Position numbers and translations under genes: made by a program. The notes below the pieces were generated by a model. That model did not search any database, had not been told where the DNA came from, and saw only the letters and a list, made by a program, of their open reading frames with translations. This document shows, piece by piece, positions 32,359-42,785 of a stretch of DNA of 64,000 bases. The DNA comes from Rhizopus sp. PT2906 (Eukaryota > Mucoromycota > Mucoromycetes > Mucorales > Rhizopodaceae): the NCBI GenBank assembly GCA_025529335.1, contig JAMYHX010000053.1:1-64000 (forward strand), written 5' to 3'. The stretch's first letter is position 1. Each line of letters begins with the position of its first letter.

Positions 32359-35300
32359 ATGAGCTTAGAAGTCATACCGTTTGAAATAGCACATTGTTCT
32401 TCGTTTGAGGAAGGGTATGAACCTGATCATTTAGTAGAATCAGGTCATGAGGAACTAGATCCGAATGAGCAATACACAGGGTGGCAAACTAAAAAGTACA
32501 CATGTCCTTTTTCATACCCTTTTATATATAAATGCTCATGATTATGTGTCTTTATAGATATCCTGAATATCCTCAAGATCTTATTGTTCAATTAAAGAAT
32601 GGTCCGAGTATCATATGCAAAGTGCAACTATTATCACACCATTATAAGATTGCATCGCAGATAGAATTGTATGCTGGTATAACAAAGCAGCAAGAACATG
32701 ATTCGATGTTTATTGAATTTACTCGACTGGGGTAAGTCAACAGAAATAAAAAAAAAAAAAAAAAAAAAAAAGGTTGACCTTGGTTACTGGTTAGCTTTGT
32801 TACCTTGGATAACAATAACCGCTTCCAAGTTCGTGAGTTAAAATCAATTAAAATTCAAGCGGACTGTGAATACCTTCGTATTGTGATCCGAGGATGTCAT
32901 GACAACAGATTGAACGTTCATAAACAAGTAAAAAGCTAATCCATCTTGTTGTAAGCAATCTTGTGTAATTGATTATGTGATTAATAGGCTTCATTCTTGG
33001 CATTAAATATATTGGGACATAATTCAATCATCCCTCCTCCGATTTCAAATCACCATACTTTGACTAATAATGTATGTTTTGTTTATACATGGCACAAGTA
33101 CTCATTGTTTGTTCTAGTTGAGTCAAGAGGATCATAAATTATCATCATTTAAGTTACAGACATGGATAAAAGTCATTCAAAACGCCGAAGAAGAGGCAGC
33201 GCAAGGTATAGCCGAAGGAAAAGGGACAGGTTCAGTACTCATGACCTTATTTAGACGAGGACTATAAGGAAGCCAAAATATACAAAGAATTGGGTGATAG
33301 ATTACTTGGGCTAAACAAGTTTTTATGCAATCTTGAGCATGAAAAGCAAGTCGTTGTAGCAAAGAAGGATTACGAAGAAGCAGAAAAAATAAAGGTAAGT
33401 AAGAAGCATCGCAGGTAATCTGGAAATTATTAAGACGCGCGTCATGTAGGAGGATATAGCTCAAGTCATGAAGACTGCCGAAACACTCTTGGCACAGTGT
33501 GGCATTCAAATCACAAGTGAAGGAGAACTTTTACCAGCGGAGCCAACTACAGTTCATTTGGGAGAAGAGGTAACTGACTGCTTTTATTTGTTACATCAAA
33601 TGCTTATTATATAATTACCCCTCAGGAAGAAAAGAGAGATGATGCTCAGATTCCAGCAGATGAAATTACCAATTGGACAAGCTTTGACACTTTATCCATT
33701 CAGGATAGCAACAAGCAGGAAATCACTAGCCCTTCTTTATTATCTGCTCGTATTCCTATTCCAATCACAACCATTGAAAGACAAACCACTGAAAAGACAT
33801 CATCTGCCAAACAACCAGAGGATCCCGAGAATACGCCAGAACCGCTTACCAAGGAGGACATGGAAACATGTAAACTACCACTTGATGTCTTTGGTATGGA
33901 CATGATTGCTTGTATCCTGAGTGTCAAGGTCAAATGTCGACAGAAAGGACTAAGTGAACTGTCAAAGATCATTGTTGAAACAACCGATCTTATGAAGCAG
34001 GAAGACGCTCATGTTGATCCAGATTTTATTCATGCTTCTTTACTCATGTTACAAGAGGCTGTGATGGATTCACGAGAATTGATATTTAACCAGACAATAC
34101 AAATCTGGTACAATTTGCAAGGTAAGCGCCCGTTTATTTTCTTTTTGCTTTTTAACTTCAACAATTGCTATCTAGAGCTCTGTAGCGCAGGTTTGTTAGA
34201 CGATATCAACGTTTTCAAATGGATCGAACGATTCTTTACGGCAGTGCTCTCTCGCACAGCCGACAGCAACGTTCAAATCAAAACCAAGGCAACGCAGGTC
34301 ATACTAGAGCTGATCAAAATATACCATGATGATCAGATGGACCTCATTCCGCTCTGTATAAAGGAACGGATGGTGAGAAACCTCAAGGAGGCCAAATCAC
34401 GAGTTCAGCTCGTCAAGTCAATCACAGAAGAGATCCTCTTGCCCATCTATGACACATCCAAGGTGTTTCCTCATCTAAAGGATGTGGTCAATTTTCTGGT
34501 ATCTTATTACAAAAATCATCATCATGCTGATGTACGTCAATCCACTTGGGATGTGCTTTTACATGTTGCACAAAGACTTGATATCAACACTTTGCGTCCG
34601 TACTTGGATAGTGATACCATCAGATCTCTTGAAAAGGTAATCCCGTGATGAAGGAGGTTTTTATACTTACTAATCGGTCTTTTTTTTAGGATGTGAAAAA
34701 GAATGAAAGTAAAGCTACAGTCAATGAATTAAGAGCACTGGCAGTAAAATCAAATGGTACTACTGCAAAAAAGCCTCAAAAGGCAACAGGTGGATTAGGT
34801 ATGATGATATTTTCCCAAGTACATTAGAATCTTATATTATTTATACACGTAGGTTCTAAAGCGACCGTTAAAAAGGTAAGTCAATTTTAAAACATAGCAT
34901 AAACTGACGTGGCTACAGCAAACTCAAATCAAAAAGAAGAAAGAACAGAAAAAAGAGGAAAAGAAACAAGAAGAAAACGACGCGTCGTAAGAGAATCATA
35001 ATAGAATATTTTATGTACTTGTAAGATAACAATGAACTGTAGACTTTGCCTATTTTGTGAAGAGCATAACCCCAAATTCAACGAAGATACCCTCATAACG
35101 CATTACTATAACCATTGTCCTGTCTTGACAAATTGCCCAATGTGCAAAACTGTAAGATACCACAAGATGTTGATCATTAACTAACCATGATCATAATAGA
35201 TACTAGAGGTTTCAACTTTGAGAGATCACTTACTTTTAGATTGTGAGCGTAGTCATTTAGTCAAGCAGTGTAATCATTGCAAATACCCTGTGCCTGTTGA

Positions 35301-35522
35301 GCAATGGCTGCAGCATACACTGAAAAACAATTGCACAGGTAAAGGATAATGGGAATTGATGCAAGAATGCTACTAATACCCATGATATATATAGAAACTC
35401 TGGATAATCAAATAAGATGTCCATTTTGTCAGTCGGACATGACGAGTTCAACTGAAGCCGATTGGAGGGTGCATCTGATGGATAAATGTCCCAAGAACCC
35501 AAGAAGAAGAAAGCAGAAATAA
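32359..35522 (+). CDS. CEP104: CEP104 homologue (ciliary-tip/centriolar TOG protein)
   Basis: CEP104 (Chlamydomonas FAP256) caps microtubule plus ends at centrioles and cilia tips. Fifteen exons join in frame: 32359..32495, 32558..32731, 32795..32927, 32988..33071, 33118..33205, 33255..33394, 33450..33569, 33626..34121, 34176..34636, 34690..34798, 34853..34875, 34919..34986, 35043..35151, 35200..35338, 35395..35522; 802 aa (human 925). All four hallmark parts are present. The jelly-roll domain (about 1-160) has 'YPEYPQDLIVQL', 'VQLLSHHYKIASQIELY' and 'QVRELKSIKIQ'. A coiled coil lies at about 190-260, a TOG domain at about 366-610, and the C-terminal zinc-finger array at about 678-795 ('CLFCEEHNPKF', 'HYYNHCPVLTNCPMC', 'HLLLDCERSHLVKQC', 'RCPFCQSDM'). 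Exon 12 to 13 must be spliced, or the zinc fingers would look like a separate gene. Intron density is far above its neighbours. Confidence 0.93.
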
Positions 35523-35636
35523 AAAAAGTGAAAAGAAAGCATTTATTAATGTTTTTAAACCATTAGACCTGGCTTATTTAAGCTTAAATTTTCATTCTAT
35601 AATAAATAATATAAAGTTAGACCATTAATATTTAAA

Positions 35637-36294
35637 CTAAAGACTTACTATATATCTTCTTCTTGTATGTCTCGGTCTCTTTTCAAGTATTTCTCTGATT
35701 TGTGCATCAATTTTTGCCTTAAAGTCTGATTCGCTATAAAGATCGACCAGCGATACTGCATCAGGATCATAGCTCGTTATGTCTGTGCTAGAAAGACCAC
35801 TGAAAGATAAAAATGACGATGTGATCTGCTCGTTTTGACCGATTGTCATCATGTAACAAGGTTCTCTTTTCTCTGTTTCCTGCAGAGAAGTGATTGATTG
35901 ATGAACGTGTTCTATGACGTCTGGCATCGGAATCGGCTTCTTTTCGTCTGATAGTGATATCTAATTGTGAAGAGAATGAGTTTGGTTTAAAAATAAAGAT
36001 GTGTTATTATACTGTTGTTTGTTCTGCAATGGGATAATTCGTGCCTATGTAATAAAGGATAAGTATATACATTGTAATGGTGTTGTAGATCATCCTATTT
36101 ACCTACATGATATGTATGCTATATAATATAAAAATTAGTAAAGGAATCAATGTCATTCTTTATAGCTATATACTTACCCTAAAGTTGGTAGGATATCCAA
36201 TCATGGATATATCAATTCTTTTTGGATACTGTTGAATAGCCTTGTATCTTTTCAGAATATTCGCATCATTTACTTTTGATAGATTGACTCCCAT
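35637..36294 (-). CDS. Small CRIB-domain protein (Cdc42/Rac effector, SPEC-like) with a 16-nt microexon
   Basis: Likely binds GTP-loaded Cdc42/Rac and acts in cell polarity. Join 36294..36178, 36118..36103, 36044..36013 and 35960..35637, giving 162 aa. The N-terminus 'MGVNLSKVNDANILKRY' leads into the CRIB motif 'ISMIGYPTNFRHTYHVG', matching ISxP-F-H-HVG with Ile-Gly in place of the Pro position, as in the small CDC42SE effectors. The core 'HTYHVG' is encoded by a 16-nt exon flanked by canonical GT/AG sites. The C-terminal 100 residues have a Ser-rich middle and a basic end ('KRPRHTRRRY'). No kinase domain follows, so it is a stand-alone effector. It converges on CEP104 (114 bp between stops). 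Confidence 0.85.
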
Positions 36295-36616
36295 TGTTAT
36301 AAAGAATGAATGAAAGGAAAAGAAAAAAGTTGCAATTTAATCCAATGAACAAATATATATGTAAAGAGAGTCTTTTTGTATCCGGTGAAAGTGCAATAAT
36401 TTATTATAAACGAACGTTAAAGAGAGAGAGAGAGAGGAAGATGAGATATAGCATATAATGTGTGGGTAAATGATAATATATGTGTATAATGGTATTTTAT
36501 ATATGTGTGTATATATATAATTTTGATCTTTTTTGTTGTTGTTTGAATGTATAAAAATGTGGTATAGAATAAAAGATATAAAGAGTGTAATATAAAGCAA
36601 AAAGGAAAGTAATGGA

Positions 36617-38083
36617 TTAAAACTCCCACTTGTTCAAGTTTTCGTCCATAAAGAACTCTACCATACTTTTAACTCTTGTACCTGTTGGATCTCTTGGCTT
36701 CATCTCTTTAATGCGGGATACAAACTCATTCGACATTTTAGAAGTAGGTCTTTGTGCCATCTTGTCTAAATTGCCTGTCTGAATAATATTTTCAAATTTA
36801 AGTCTAAGCTCAGTGACTTCTGGTGTTTCGGGTCTAGGAAGGGACGCAACTGAATTGGGAGAAAGAGTTGAGCTACTTCTACCTTTAATAGGTGAATATC
36901 GATCTAATGAATCTTCTATGGTTGTATCATTCTTCATCATTCGAGTGGCCGCTGCTACTTCCGCATCATGCTCATCAGAAGAAACTGCGCTTGAACAAGT
37001 AGATAGATGTGACACAGGTTCATGCTGAATGGATACTATCTCATCCTGTTCTATTTCCTCTTTGATGACTTGTATGCTGTCTGATTCTTGTTTTTCTTGT
37101 TCTTGTTCAGCCTCCAAGTTGATCTCTTGTTGTTTATCATCTTTGGTAACTGATTCCTCAACAGTTGCCTCTTTTATAACAGACTCAGTCACTTGATCTC
37201 TTTCGGAATGAGCTACCGGTCTACTCTTTTCAGATACTTTGCTAAGCTTTCTCGTTCGTCCGGTTACAACTGATTTAGGAGGTGTATTTTTCGATACGCC
37301 TCCTTTTGGTGCCAACAATTTTTTGTTTGTGGCCGCAGGACTATTGTTTGTAGTGGTGTTGGTCTTTTTGTTTGTCACACCATCGGATGCTTTTCGGGAC
37401 GAGGCAACTACATTTTTTCTTGCTTGTTGACGGTTGTTGTTATTCTATAATTGTCGTTCGATATCAACATTCTCTCTTTTTAAGAAAAAAAAAAAAAGGT
37501 ACTTACTGGTTGCAAAGTGGATTTGACTGCGGATCTAGCAGTACTGGTAGCTGCATCCTTTTTGGAGGATACACTGTTAGTACGAGTTCCCATTTTTTGC
37601 ACAGCGGAGGTACCCACATGAGTTGATTTTCTCGTATTCTTCTTGACTGATAGATCATTTGTCATTGCAGTTTGAAATAATCTGATCTCACGCTCAGCAT
37701 CTTCAAGTGAATTACTTGCATAAAATATATCCTTTTGTGTCCTATGGGATAACAATAAGCCTCAACTGTGAGAAAAAAAAGGAGGAGGAACTTGCTTACC
37801 CTTTCTTCATTTCTTTCATAAAAGATGACCAGACCTGGATAGCCCCTTTACCTTGCAAAACCAAAGCGAATACAGGTAATTGTCTTTTAAAGGGGATTAA
37901 TATATATATCTCTTTAAAAGGAGAGAAAAAGAAAAAGAGAACTTACTTTATTTGAATCAATTCTGTTAATTCGCAAGATGATTCGATAGGACTGGTCATC
38001 ATGATTCGAAGACCCTTTTGTCTTGCACTTTGTTTGATTTCATCTTTTAATCTTAAAGGAACAATACCAAAAGTCTTTTCCAT
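36617..38083 (-). CDS. Unrecognised protein with a structured N-terminus and long disordered tail
   Basis: Four exons: 38083..37947, 37883..37800, 37741..37507, 37444..36617; 427 aa. The first 100 residues look folded ('MEKTFGIVPLRLKDEIKQSA', 'LPVFALVLQGKGAIQVW', 'LEDAEREIRLFQTAM'). Residues about 110-370 are Ser/Thr/Lys-rich, then acidic, with many Glu-Gln runs. The C-terminal 60 residues are ordered again ('LRLKFENIIQTGNLDKMA', 'RVKSMVEFFMDENLNKWEF'). There is no transmembrane segment. It lies 322 bp upstream of the CRIB gene on the same strand. I do not recognise the family. Confidence 0.7.
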
Positions 38084-38479
38084 TGAAGAATAAAAAAGAA
38101 GAGAAGAAAGATAAAGAAAAAGGGAAAATTTGTAATACAAAATTTAAGGGAAATGACAAGCTAAGAAATGATCACACGTGGAACTATTAAAAACATAAAC
38201 ATAGAAAATACAGTGAAGGCGTTATATCGTCTGGGTCACATCTGGCTTCGAAAGAGCATTTTATATTAATGTGAAAATGATATCCATATTTGGACGCTCA
38301 GTAATGCAATTTAGTAGGCTTTATCCGCCTTGATTATTTAACTGTACACAACGATTCCCATTAACTTTACTAACACTTTAATAAATTAAATGTATAGTTT
38401 GTAAAAGCAGAGACTGATAAAGAAAAATCAAATACAAATGTATCAAAAAAGATAATGAAAATATGATTCCATTTTGTTG
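38084..38479. other. Spacer/promoter of the preceding minus-strand gene
   Basis: 396 bp, A/T-rich. Presumed promoter of the gene starting at 38083. No gene seen. Confidence 0.4.
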
Positions 38480-39000
38480 TTTGCGCAGCTCCTTTATTAG
38501 TCTACTAAACGACCTTTTACTTTCTTGTCGCTTTTCCTTCTAACATCTGTACTGCTTCCATAATTGATGTCCCATTCTGCTGATAAATTTGATGGATTTC
38601 ATGGTCAAACGTTTACAATAAATATGAAGCTCTAAGCAAAGCTATTACATATATTACAAAGAAGAACATGATTTCCACGTAGTTCCAAATTGTCTGTCAG
38701 GTTCCCATTACTGAAGGTGAATCTGGATGTAAGCCTTCAGAACATTCTCTCCAGAGATCTACAACTGAGCTGATGTTCCTGTCGAGCTGCTGTTGCTGAT
38801 AAGGTTGGACAGTATATGCTGATTTGCGACCATCTTTGCGCTCAGCATTTGCAAGTGATCACTAAACAAAAGGTAAAGCCCTGCGTACTTGGATAGTCGG
38901 CTGATTCCTGTGCGGCTTGGACAGTAGATAGGAGGTCAGTTTCGAATGTCAAGAACTCTGAATCGCTGAAGAGGGAGCATTGTTGAAAAATGGGTTGTCA
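38480..39000 (-). mobile_element. Decayed GCR1-domain ORF, possibly Crypton-type element relic
   Basis: Minus-strand fragments in shifting frames read 'DSEFLTFETDLLSTVQAAQE', then 'NAERKDGRKSAYTVQPYQ', then 'ISSVVDLWRECSEGLHPDS', then 'GTTWKSC', then 'IYQQNGTSIMEAVQMLEG'. The 'VxDLWxE...GL...PS' plus 'GTxWKS' pattern is that of the GCR1_C DNA-binding domain, which in fungi is found in host factors and in Crypton-like tyrosine-recombinase elements. Several stops and frameshifts show that it is dead. Whether it came from a mobile element or a host gene copy is not settled. Confidence 0.45.
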
Positions 39001-39336
39001 TGGTGTTCCACACGAAACATTACAGCATCTTACAAAATGGCTCACCGCACAGTGATGAGTAAAGAGACAAGAACGTTTCAGCACAGATTGAGTATTCGCA
39101 ACTGCGGAATCGTATACGCTCCAGCCACTTGCCCGCTTTGGAAAACACTTTCCTTTGAAGGCTTCAAGAAAGAAAAATATAAAAAAAGACAGACAAAACA
39201 TATTCTTATAGACGCGTGATGCTCAATTCTAATTGGACACGCTTAATTCATGCAATAATGTTTTCATATAAAATGTTGTTGTTTGTAATAAGGAGCCCTC
39301 TCTTGCCGTGATCTTAATAAAAAGGTTATTACAGAC

Positions 39337-39862
39337 TCATCGACATACACTTGTCTTGGGGCGAGCACAGTCTTTGTACATATTCCATATAGTGTCATTT
39401 TCTACATCTTCAGGCTTCACCAAAGAATCCATGATGCTTTGCTATAAAATATAAACTATTATCAGTTAATATTAATAAAATAGGAACATAATCCAATATC
39501 GTACCTTGATACTGTGCATCAACTCCATGGAAGTATCCATGTGTGCATGAATTTCATGTGTAGTTGACAGAATGAATAGTGCCTGCTCATGGTACACATA
39601 CATACCTTTCGTCAAGTCCATGGCCATTCGAAGAAGTGACATGGGACGGCCATTTGTAAACAAAATAACAACGTTGATGATGGCAGGGAGATTTTCATCT
39701 TTCTTGTTTTGGTTGGCCGTTATTATATCCTTCATTTCTTTTTTCTTTTTCAAAAAGTGTCAGTTACCTTTTAATGCACTAACAAATAATACTTTCACTT
39801 ACGGTGTACGATGACCTTAAGTTTCCCAGTTGTACTTTCAAATCATGATTAGCGCTTGTCAT
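39337..39862 (-). CDS. Small helical protein, possible BORCS8-like subunit
   Basis: Join 39862..39803, 39744..39505 and 39441..39337, giving 134 aa. It begins 'MTSANHDLKVQLGNLRSSY'. The core has 'INVVILFTNGRPMSLLRMAM', then a helical region with 'HEQALFILSTTHEIHAHMD', then 'SIMDSLVKPEDVENDTIW'. The first conserved-looking block has the same layout as 'ESVYVLANEPSVALYRLQ' of BORCS8, a lysosome-positioning BORC subunit. The resemblance is weak and I hold it as a guess. Introns are 58 and 63 nt. It is divergent from the UPF0014 permease across 302 bp. Confidence 0.6.
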
Positions 39863-40164
39863 TAAAGAATGAAATGATATCTTTGTAGTTTGACAGAATC
39901 GCTTTCAGTAGGCAGATACAAGAGGAGAGCATATATCAATTTGTTTCTGTGCAGTTATTGTATGTTATTAACTTGTCTCCTTCATCTTTTGACCAAGTTG
40001 GTATAGCATCATACAGACATTCAATGATACGTAATCAATTTAACGCTATGTTCACTGTATATGTAATCATTGTTGTTCAAACAGTTGTCTTCAAACGTCA
40101 TTTCGGAGTGTTGAAAATGAAAAAAGCATGGATTTCTTTTTTTTCTCTGTTTTTCTTCTTCTTT
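39863..40164. promoter_or_regulatory. Divergent region between the small helical gene and the UPF0014 permease
   Basis: 302 bp between two divergent starts, ending in a strongly pyrimidine-rich run (40136..40162) just before the permease ATG, as is common at fungal transcription start sites. Confidence 0.4.
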
Positions 40165-41422
40165 ATGGATTTGTTTTTGAGGTTGTTCAATGATGACCCT
40201 AATAGCCAACTACCAGATTTAAGTTGGTATAATGTAGCTATTGCGTCGTCATTTTTAGTAGTCAATGGTATGCTTACATAGGATTAAAGGGAGTAAATAA
40301 TGACACATAGATTAGGTATTATATCATTATCCCTTGGTTTAAAACTAGAGAAATCATTATTGACCAGTTCAATAAGATGCATTATTCAATTAACAATTAT
40401 GGTAATCAACATTCATTGTATTCAAAAGAATCCATTCTTATAAAACAAGGGGTTCAGGGAAACATACTAGAAAATGTATTCAAGGCTCAACATCCTGTCC
40501 TAGCAATGTTGATGACATGTAAGAACCTTTCAGCTATAAACTTAACACCAACACACATTTTGCTTTAGTTGTCCTTGTCTTTTTAAGTTCAATAGAAACA
40601 GTATATAACAAGTCAGAATGGTCGTTTAATGGCATGGTATGTATTTTTATATCATGATTGGGCATCCTTTTTTGCTTATTGCATTCACTCTATAGTTCCC
40701 TTCTGTATTTTTATCAACAGCCTTTTCAACCCTTTTCATTGGCATCGTTGGAACACGTTATGCTATGAATGAAAGACAGTTTTGGTTACCCGAATTATTC
40801 ATTCCGACCATTGGTCTACTCCTCGGTATCACCACGGGTGCTATAGCCGTAGGCATCTCATCTTGTCTAAAAAAGGCGGGAGAAGAATCAGGTCAGATAG
40901 AGACTTATCTGAGTTATGGTGCCAGTCGAGAGGAAGCAGGAAGAAGTATAGCCAAGGAATCTATTCGTCTAGCCTTGTTACCTACCATCAATCGGATGTC
41001 AGTTATTGGACTGATCACTATTCCAGGCGCTATGACAGGTCAAATTCTCGGTGGCGCACCCATTATGAAAGCAGTGATGTATCAACAGATCATCACTTTT
41101 ATGATATCAGCTACATCCAGTCTAAGTGTGTTGGGTTCAGTCTATGTATGTAATATCAATACTATAATGTTTAAGCTAATATGTTTTGTAGTATTGTCTA
41201 CATTGCTTGATTGATAAAAAGCACAGGCTTCGAACAGAAAGAGTGCATAAACATAAAGCAAACATACTACATGATATCAAGTCACTCGTACTTGATCTCT
41301 GTTGCTTTGATAAAATCACTACAGATAGCAGTGATGACATCAGCAGCAACAGCAGCAGTGATAGCAAGCGTGGAGAGTTATCACCTCTTTTAAACAAGAA
41401 ACAACCTCCTTCATACCATTAA
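40165..41422 (+). CDS. UPF0014 / FetB-like ABC-type permease
   Basis: Membrane subunit of the family that includes bacterial FetB (iron efflux) and plant STAR2/ALS3 (aluminium tolerance). Six exons: 40165..40267, 40316..40401, 40458..40518, 40569..40636, 40696..41145, 41192..41422; 332 aa. The exon 3 start uses the AG in 'gttcag', because the earlier AG breaks the frame. Motifs include 'RCIIQLTIMGNILENVF', 'AVGISSCLKKAGEESGQIE', 'YLSYGASREEAG', 'IRLALLPTINRMSVIGLIT' and 'PGAMTGQILGGAPIMKAV', which are the signature region of the family. Seven or so hydrophobic helices are seen. The C-terminal 75 residues are a hydrophilic extension with a Ser/Asp run. No partner ATPase gene is in the window. 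Confidence 0.9.
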
Positions 41423-41619
41423 AGAAAAAGTAACAAGATTGATCTGAATGTAAATCTAAAGTCACACATATTATAATTTACCATCCAATCATACTCTACG
41501 GAATATGTTTGTCACACTGAGTCTTACAAATACAAAAGCAAGGGCTTGACTTTTTTTTCTTTTTTTTTTTTTTTCTTTGCTTCATCTGTCAATTTCATTT
41601 CATTTTAAAATAAATCATA
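41423..41619. promoter_or_regulatory. Upstream region of the bZIP gene
   Basis: 197 bp with a T-rich tract (41550..41579) just before the bZIP start; presumed promoter. Confidence 0.35.
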
Positions 41620-42429
41620 ATGTCTCTTGGTTGCGACATAACGTCATTGGACTCTTTGGTGTTTGATACACCAGTTGAGTCCAACACTTACTTCGAAAAG
41701 GACGCTGCTGCTGAACTGGATTTATGGGTATGTATTGTTATAGAATGAAATATATACAGAGTTGGTCTAACAATTAAAATACAGAGCAACGCTAAATTTA
41801 CTTTTGACGTTAAACCTGGTGTAGGCATTTATGATGACGAAAAGTCATCAAGTCCTACACCTGCCCAATTGGAGTTCTCTGGTTTAGACCCTGTCACTTA
41901 TGACACATTGGCCAATTACTTGGACTATGAATTACCCAAGCAACAGTTGGAACAACAACAAAGCAAGCCTTCATTGAAACGTATTCAACCACGTCCTTTG
42001 GCGCCTGCACCTGTTCCTCCCGTTGCTGCTACTCGTCAAGTTTTGTTGCCTAAACCTTCTGCCCCCTTGTCTCCTGTCGCAGACCCCAACCAGCTTTTGG
42101 CTGCCCTTCTTTCTACTGCCACATGTCCTGGCTCGCCTTCATCCAAAAAGGCTGACTCAGTAGCTGGTGTCAAGCGTCCTTTGGAAAAGGCAGGGGATGG
42201 AGTAGTCGTCGATGATGACAAGCGTCGTCGTAACACAGCAGCTAGTGCACGTTTCCGTATTAAAAAGAAGATGCGTGAACAAGCCATGGAACAGTCTGTT
42301 CGTGAGATGTCTAGCAAGTCAGAACAACTCCAGGAAAGAGTCGATCAACTTGAAAGTGAAATCAAGTTCCTTCGTAACTTGTTACTCGACAAAGTTGCTT
42401 CCAACAAGCAACAACAACAACAACAGTAG
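41620..42429 (+). CDS. bZIP transcription factor, CYS-3/Zip1-like
   Basis: Join 41620..41727 and 41785..42429, giving 250 aa. The C-terminal bZIP shows 'NTAASARFRIKKKMREQAME' as basic region, with the 'NTAASARFR' DNA-contact signature of the Neurospora CYS-3 / fission yeast Zip1 / Met28 group. A leucine zipper follows ('SEQLQERVDQLESEIKFLRN'). The N-terminus has acidic, aromatic segments ('FSGLDPVTYDTLANYLDYEL') resembling an activation domain, then a Pro/Ala linker. It ends in six Gln encoded by CAA/CAG repeats. In relatives such factors control sulfur assimilation or stress genes; that role is only inferred here. Its 3' flank carries eleven TTCAACA elements, suggesting post-transcriptional control. 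Confidence 0.92.
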
Positions 42430-42680
42430 ATTCAACATCATTTTTGTATATTCAACATATTCCCACTTAATATTCAACATACACCTATAACTGTACCATA
42501 GATTCAACATTTGTACTTTTAATTCAACATTAGCATTTCAACAATGGATGTATCAGCATTTCAACACTGATACTTCTTTATTATTTCAACAATGACATTT
42601 TGCATTTCAACAATGAAGCCACTTTTTTAGCATTTCAACAATGAAGTCTTTTTTTTCTTCTTACCTGCATATTTCAACAA
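42430..42680 (+). promoter_or_regulatory. 3' UTR-like region with eleven TTCAACA elements
   Basis: Directly after the bZIP stop codon the heptamer TTCAACA occurs at 42431, 42451, 42473, 42503, 42523, 42537, 42560, 42585, 42606, 42634 and 42673. The first five copies are of the form attcaacat. The last six are of the form atttcaacaatg (with small changes). Spacing is 14-39 nt, mostly 20-30. The sequence between copies is unrelated, so this is not a simple tandem repeat. It looks like an array of RNA-binding-protein or regulatory sites in the transcript. Confidence 0.85.
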
Positions 42681-42785
42681 TAAAATAAAAACGCTCTATT
42701 TTTCATGACAAACCGTTTTTCCCTTTGCGTGTGAATTTTTTTATTTCCTTTTTTCTTTTTTCTTTCTCTCTCTCTCTTGATAGTA

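Noticed and set aside
34987..35522. Separate small zinc-finger gene starting MNCRLCLFC at 35031
   Set aside because: The ATG sits at the end of an intron; splicing from 34986 to 35043 fuses the zinc fingers to the upstream TOG protein, which is the known CEP104 order.
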